NCBI GenBank assembly: GCA_035299585.1
Contig: DATGWF010000060.1
Location: 1 to 8,637, forward strand
Source: DATGWF01 sp035299585
Lineage (GTDB): Bacteria; Actinomycetota; Actinomycetes; Actinomycetales; Microbacteriaceae
DNA length: 8,637 bases
Reading direction: 5' to 3'
Below are positions 5,146 to 8,637 of the stretch, piece after piece; the stretch's first letter is position 1, and each line of letters starts with the position of its first letter. The notes beneath the pieces were generated by a model. It searched no databases. It was given only the letters and a program-made list of their open reading frames with translations, and was not told where the DNA came from. The translations under genes were made by a program, and so were the position numbers.

Positions 5146-6674
5146 GCGTCCCACACACGCTCGGCATCGCGCTCGCCGGGGTGCAGGGGGCCCTCATTCG
5201 AGTGGAGGCGAACGTACTGAACGCGACGCCGAAGTTTGTCCTCATCGGCTTGCCGGACGCCGCACTCAACGAAGCGCGCGACCGCGTGCGATCGGCGCTC
5301 GATGCCGCGGGGGCTCCACTCCTCGGCCGCCATGTCGTCATCAATCTCTCGCCGGCGGCCCTTCCCAAGCAAGGACCGGGATTCGACGTCGCAATCGCAC
5401 TGGTTGCCGCGGCAGTCGCTGGCGTCGTTCCGGCCGAGTCCCTCACGCAAACCGTGCACATCGGCGAGCTCGCTCTCGACGGAAGGTTGCGACCGGTTCA
5501 CGGCGTATTGCCGGCAGTGCATGCCGCCGCAGCGCTCGGGGTGCGCCGCGTTGTCGTTCCGGCTGGCAATCGTGAAGAGGCCGAACTGGTCTCGGGGATT
5601 GAGGTCGTCGGGGCCACCTCGCTCCGGCAACTCCTCATCGCCTACGGCGCCGAACTCGAGCCGCTCGACGAGGAACTCCCCATTGAGCCCCTCGCGAGTG
5701 TGGCGCCCACCGTAGACGAGGACATACCCGACCTGGCAGAGGTGCGTGGCCATGCAGAAGCGCGGGATGCGCTCGTCATCGCCGCCGCCGGAGGCCATCA
5801 TTCGTTCCTGCTCGGGCCCCCAGGCTCGGGGAAGACACTTCTCGCCCGATGCATTCCCGGGATTTTGCCCCAACTCACCCACGCCGAGGCACTCGAAGTC
5901 GCCGCGGTCATGTCACTGTGTGCTCCCGGTGCGGGTGCTCGACTCACGACGGTCCCGCCCTGGCAAGCCCCGCATCACAGTGCCACTTCGGCCGCACTCG
6001 CGGGTGGTGGGGGAGCCATCATTCGCCCGGGCGCGCTTGCCCGAGCTCATCGAGGAGTGCTGTTTCTCGACGAAGCGCCGGAGTTCCCTCGCCGGGTGCT
6101 TGATGTGCTCCGGCAACCGCTCGAGTCCGGGACGATCACCATTCATCGCGCGCGCGGCGAGGCGCGGTTCCCGGCTGCATTTCAGCTCATTCTCGCTGCG
6201 AACCCTTGCCCGTGCGGCATGTGGGGACTGCCGTCGAGCCCGTGCACGTGCGGGCCGCACGCCCGACGAAGCTACCTCGGGCGACTCTCAGGACCACTGT
6301 TGGATCGCGTCGATATTCAGCTCTGGATACCCCGCCTCACCTCGCTCGCAGGCCACCCTGCCGGGGAGCATTCGGCGAGCGCACGGGAACGTGTGACCGA
6401 GGCCCGAGCGCGAGCGCAACGCCGATTACGAGAATCGCCGTGGACCCGAAACGCCGATGTTCCGACCTCCTGGTTGCGAAGTCATGCCGCCGAACCGAGC
6501 GCCGACGCAGTCGAACTGCTGGAAGCCGCTGTCGCGCGGGGGCAACTGAGTCTCCGCGGCGCCGATCGCGCCATCCGGGTCGCATGGACCGTCGCCGACC
6601 TCGGCGGAGCCGATCGGCCGCAACGCGGCCACCTCGCGCGCGCACTCGCGCTTCGCCCGGGAGGCGCGGCATGA
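5142..6674 (+). CDS. comM: YifB/ComM family AAA+ ATPase (Mg chelatase-like)
   Basis: This 510-residue protein has an N-terminal ChlI/Lon-like domain (to about residue 170, with LIGLPDAALNEARDRVRSAL and INLSPAALPKQGPGFD). The AAA+ domain follows, with Walker A GPPGSGKT at 225-232 and Walker B LFLDE at 307-311. A Mg-chelatase-type C-terminal domain completes it. Cys356, Cys358, Cys368 and Cys370 (CPCG...CTCG) could bind a metal, and RLSGPLLDRVD contains likely ATP-sensing arginines. ComM in Vibrio is a hexameric helicase that drives branch migration during natural transformation; the role in organisms not known to be competent is unclear. GTG 5142 is the start: GGAG lies 7 bases upstream, it overlaps the yraN stop by 4 bases, and the protein then begins SVPHTLGIALAGVQG as relatives do. 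The frame extends upstream through yraN, but that part is shadow. Confidence 0.95.
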   Translation: MSVPHTLGIALAGVQGALIRVEANVLNATPKFVLIGLPDAALNEARDRVRSALDAAGAPLLGRHVVINLSPAALPKQGPGFDVAIALVAAAVAGVVPAESLTQTVHIGELALDGRLRPVHGVLPAVHAAAALGVRRVVVPAGNREEAELVSGIEVVGATSLRQLLIAYGAELEPLDEELPIEPLASVAPTVDEDIPDLAEVRGHAEARDALVIAAAGGHHSFLLGPPGSGKTLLARCIPGILPQLTHAEALEVAAVMSLCAPGAGARLTTVPPWQAPHHSATSAALAGGGGAIIRPGALARAHRGVLFLDEAPEFPRRVLDVLRQPLESGTITIHRARGEARFPAAFQLILAANPCPCGMWGLPSSPCTCGPHARRSYLGRLSGPLLDRVDIQLWIPRLTSLAGHPAGEHSASARERVTEARARAQRRLRESPWTRNADVPTSWLRSHAAEPSADAVELLEAAVARGQLSLRGADRAIRVAWTVADLGGADRPQRGHLARALALRPGGAA

Positions 6675-7870
6675 CCGAAGATACCTGGCTCGGTCTGTCC
6701 CGAACCGAGTGCGAGCGGCTCTCGGGAGCACTCCGTGCGAGTGCTCGCGACCCAATCGATGTCATCGCGGCTGTCGCAAGCTCGGTCGTGGCCGAGCCGG
6801 GAGACTCGGTGTGGGGAGAATGTGTCGCCCAGGAAGACGCCGCAACCGCCCTCGAAGCGCTCGTTTCACACGCGAATGTCGCCGAGTTCGCTGCGGCACT
6901 CGGCATCGTCGTTGACAGCGCCCTCGACGCCGGCTGGCACCGTTGGCGAGCCAGGCTTAGTCAGCATCGCGTCCTCGAGGCGTGTGAGCGTGCGTCCCGT
7001 GTGAGCGCTCGAGCGGTCCTCCCGGGTGACCCCGCATGGCCGCCGGGGCTATTCGCTCTCGGGCCCTATATGCCGCACATTCTGTACGTGCGCGGCCGGA
7101 AGGGTTTCGCGTGGAAGCACTCGGTGGCCATGGTGGGCGCCCGTGCTGCCACCGGCTACGGCGAGTTTGTCACCGGGGAGCTCGTTGCGGGGATCGCCCG
7201 AACGAAAGCACTCATCGTCTCCGGAGCCGCCTACGGCATCGATGGTGCAGCCCATCGAGCCGCACTGGCCAGTAGCGCGGAAACGGTCGCCTTCCTGGCG
7301 GGCGGCATCGACCGACTGTATCCCAGCGGTCACGCCGAACTCATCTCAGAAATCATGGAGAACGGGGCAGTATTCGCCGAGCACCCCTGTGGAGCGGCGC
7401 CCACGAAATTTCGTTTCCTCCAACGCAATCGACTCATCGCGGCCGCGAGCGATGCCACCGTCGTCATAGAGGCCGGCCGACGCTCAGGCTCCCTCAACAC
7501 GGCACACCATGCCGCTAGCCTTGGCCGGCCCCTCGGTGCCGTCCCGGGACCGGTCACATCGCCGAGCTCAGCCGGGTGCCACGCGCTCCTGCGAGACGGC
7601 ATCGCCACCTGCGTCACCGACGCAGATGACGTCGCACAACTGGCTTGGGAGGTTGACCTTGCGCCGCCCACCGAACACGCTCTGCTCGCCGACCCCCTCG
7701 CAGACGCCAGCTTGGGTCCGCTCGCACTCCTCGAGCGGGGACGATGGCTCACGATGGACGACCTTCTCGCCAAGACATCGTCAACCGTCGACGAAGTGAG
7801 TTGCGCGCTCGCTGAAGCGGAAATCGCGGGTGCGGCGGAACGCCGGGGTGCCCTCTGGCGTATCCGATGA
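6671..7870 (+). CDS. dprA: DNA-processing protein DprA
   Basis: This 399-residue protein belongs to the DprA/Smf family, which binds single-stranded DNA and loads RecA on it. The Rossmann-like core shows MVGARAATGYGE (from residue 154), SGAAYGID (184-191), FLAGGIDRLYPSGH, QRNRLIAAASD (from 251), VIEAGRRSGSLNTAHHAA and AVPGPVTSPSSAGCHALL. About 130 N-terminal residues precede it. A C-terminal winged-helix domain follows (LLERGRWLTMDDLLAKTSS to the end). The ATG at 6671 overlaps the yifB stop by 4 bases (ATGA) and has an excellent GGGAGG at 6659-6664, 6 bases upstream. The frame is open back to 6206, but that portion is antisense-type low-complexity Arg-rich sequence and belongs to yifB in another frame. 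The context next to comM and a Xer recombinase fits DNA recombination. Confidence 0.96.
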   Translation: MTEDTWLGLSRTECERLSGALRASARDPIDVIAAVASSVVAEPGDSVWGECVAQEDAATALEALVSHANVAEFAAALGIVVDSALDAGWHRWRARLSQHRVLEACERASRVSARAVLPGDPAWPPGLFALGPYMPHILYVRGRKGFAWKHSVAMVGARAATGYGEFVTGELVAGIARTKALIVSGAAYGIDGAAHRAALASSAETVAFLAGGIDRLYPSGHAELISEIMENGAVFAEHPCGAAPTKFRFLQRNRLIAAASDATVVIEAGRRSGSLNTAHHAASLGRPLGAVPGPVTSPSSAGCHALLRDGIATCVTDADDVAQLAWEVDLAPPTEHALLADPLADASLGPLALLERGRWLTMDDLLAKTSSTVDEVSCALAEAEIAGAAERRGALWRIR

Positions 7871-7891
7871 GTTCCATGTCAAGGTGGCGAT

Positions 7892-8637
7892 GTGAACCTT
7901 CTCGATGCAATCGCGCAGTTTCGGGCGCATCTCGAGAAGGAGCGCGCCGTTTCGCCGCACACGGTTCGCGGCTACCTCCTCGACCTCGACCAGTTCGCAA
8001 CCTTCGCAGCGGCACACCGCGTCACTGCGACGGAGGACGTGTCTGCCGAACTCTGCCGCGAATGGCTGTGGTCGCTCAGCGAATCCGGTGGGGCGCGAAG
8101 CTCCGCGGCACGGCGGCTCGCGACGCTCAAGTCGTTCGGACGATGGGGTGAGCGAATTGGGCTGTGGGAGCGCACTCCAGCCGCCCGACTCGCTCGACCA
8201 CGCCCCGAGCGCACCCTGCCAAGAGTGCTCACTCGCGAGCAAATGCGAGACATCCTTGACCAGGCCTCGCGGCTGGCCGACTCAGGAGACCCGGTGGCAA
8301 TTCGCAATGCCGCCATCCTTGAGCTCCTGTATGCCAGCGCCATTCGCGTTTCGGAGCTGGTCGGCGCCAACCTCGACGCCATTGACCGAGAACGCAACAC
8401 CATTCGCGTCTGGGGCAAAGGTTCGAAGGAGCGAATCGTGCCGTTCGGCGTATTCGCCCGCCGCGCCCTCGACCGCTACCTCGACGACGCCCGGCCGCTC
8501 CTCGCCCGTGGCGCGCACCTCGACGCGCTCTGGCTGGGTGCTCGCGGGGGACGCCTCAGTGAACGCGCGGCATATGCCGTGGTGTCGAACGCGCTCGAAG
8601 CCTTCCCGGGAAGTGGCCCGCACGGCCCGCACGTGTT
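7892..8637 (+). CDS. xerC: Tyrosine recombinase XerC/XerD family, truncated by window end
   Basis: The first 248 codons are present; the catalytic tyrosine lies beyond the window. Xer recombinases resolve chromosome dimers at dif with FtsK. The N-terminal core-binding (SAM-like) domain covers about residues 1-90 (FRAHLEKERAVSPHTVRGYLLDL; SSAARRLATLKSFGRW). The catalytic domain then shows Arg152 in LYASAIRVSEL and Lys176 in GKGSKERIVPF. The start of the HxxR box, GPHGPHV with His247, is in the last bases. The start is GTG 7892, 21 bases after dprA, with AAGGTGG at 7881-7887. An ATG at 7890 is out of frame. Location after dprA is usual for the gene named xerC in actinobacteria; from sequence alone XerC and XerD cannot be fully separated. 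The ORF is intact as far as seen. Confidence 0.93.
   Translation, partial: MNLLDAIAQFRAHLEKERAVSPHTVRGYLLDLDQFATFAAAHRVTATEDVSAELCREWLWSLSESGGARSSAARRLATLKSFGRWGERIGLWERTPAARLARPRPERTLPRVLTREQMRDILDQASRLADSGDPVAIRNAAILELLYASAIRVSELVGANLDAIDRERNTIRVWGKGSKERIVPFGVFARRALDRYLDDARPLLARGAHLDALWLGARGGRLSERAAYAVVSNALEAFPGSGPHGPHV

Noticed and set aside
5043..5882. 279-codon open frame on the - strand opposite yraN and yifB
   Set aside because: It is the complement of well-supported genes, with atypical composition and no motif. It is a high-GC shadow.
6206..6670. Upstream extension of the dprA frame into yifB
   Set aside because: The sequence is Arg/Pro-rich shadow of yifB. The ATG at 6671 has an excellent ribosome binding site and the usual 4-base coupling.

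Overview
The window is a stretch of core chromosome from a high-GC actinobacterium. A family such as Microbacteriaceae is the likeliest source. That is an inference from the GC-rich third codon positions, the DUF2469 gene (a family known from Actinobacteria) and the order khpA-rimM-trmD / map / rplS / lepB-rnhB-DUF2469-yraN-yifB-dprA-xerC. It is densely coding, about 95% gene. There are no insertion sequences, no tRNA or rRNA genes and no CRISPR array, and no stretch of 300 bases lacks a gene.

Left block (1-1433, + strand): the tail of a KH-domain RNA-binding protein (KhpA-like), then rimM and trmD. The three are packed tightly, with a 1-base TAATG overlap and then a 4-base gap. They form the ribosome-maturation and tRNA-modification part of the classical rpsP-rimM-trmD-rplS operon. 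Middle block (1437-2231, - strand): a type I methionine aminopeptidase gene (map) faces trmD tail to tail across only 3 bases and separates trmD from rplS. Between map and rplS lies a 180-base divergent intergenic region. It contains a perfect 11-bp inverted repeat that takes in the map start codon. rplS (2412-2759) stands alone and ends at a very strong intrinsic terminator (2772-2812).

Right block (2903-8637, + strand): a probable seven-gene run of lepB (signal peptidase I), rnhB (RNase HII), a DUF2469 gene, yraN (UPF0102, nuclease-like), yifB/comM (AAA+ Mg-chelatase-like), dprA and a XerC/D-type tyrosine recombinase cut by the window end. Several junctions are stop/start overlaps (TAGTG, GTGA, ATGA), which suggests translational coupling. 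The last four genes form a DNA-processing group: nuclease fold, branch-migration motor, ssDNA-binding RecA loader and site-specific recombinase.

I saw no convincing previously undescribed system. The points most worth a second look are the inverted repeat that could occlude the map start codon, an apparent Asp-to-Glu change at the TrmD catalytic-base position, the 3-base convergent trmD/map junction, and the still uncharacterised DUF2469 and YraN genes.
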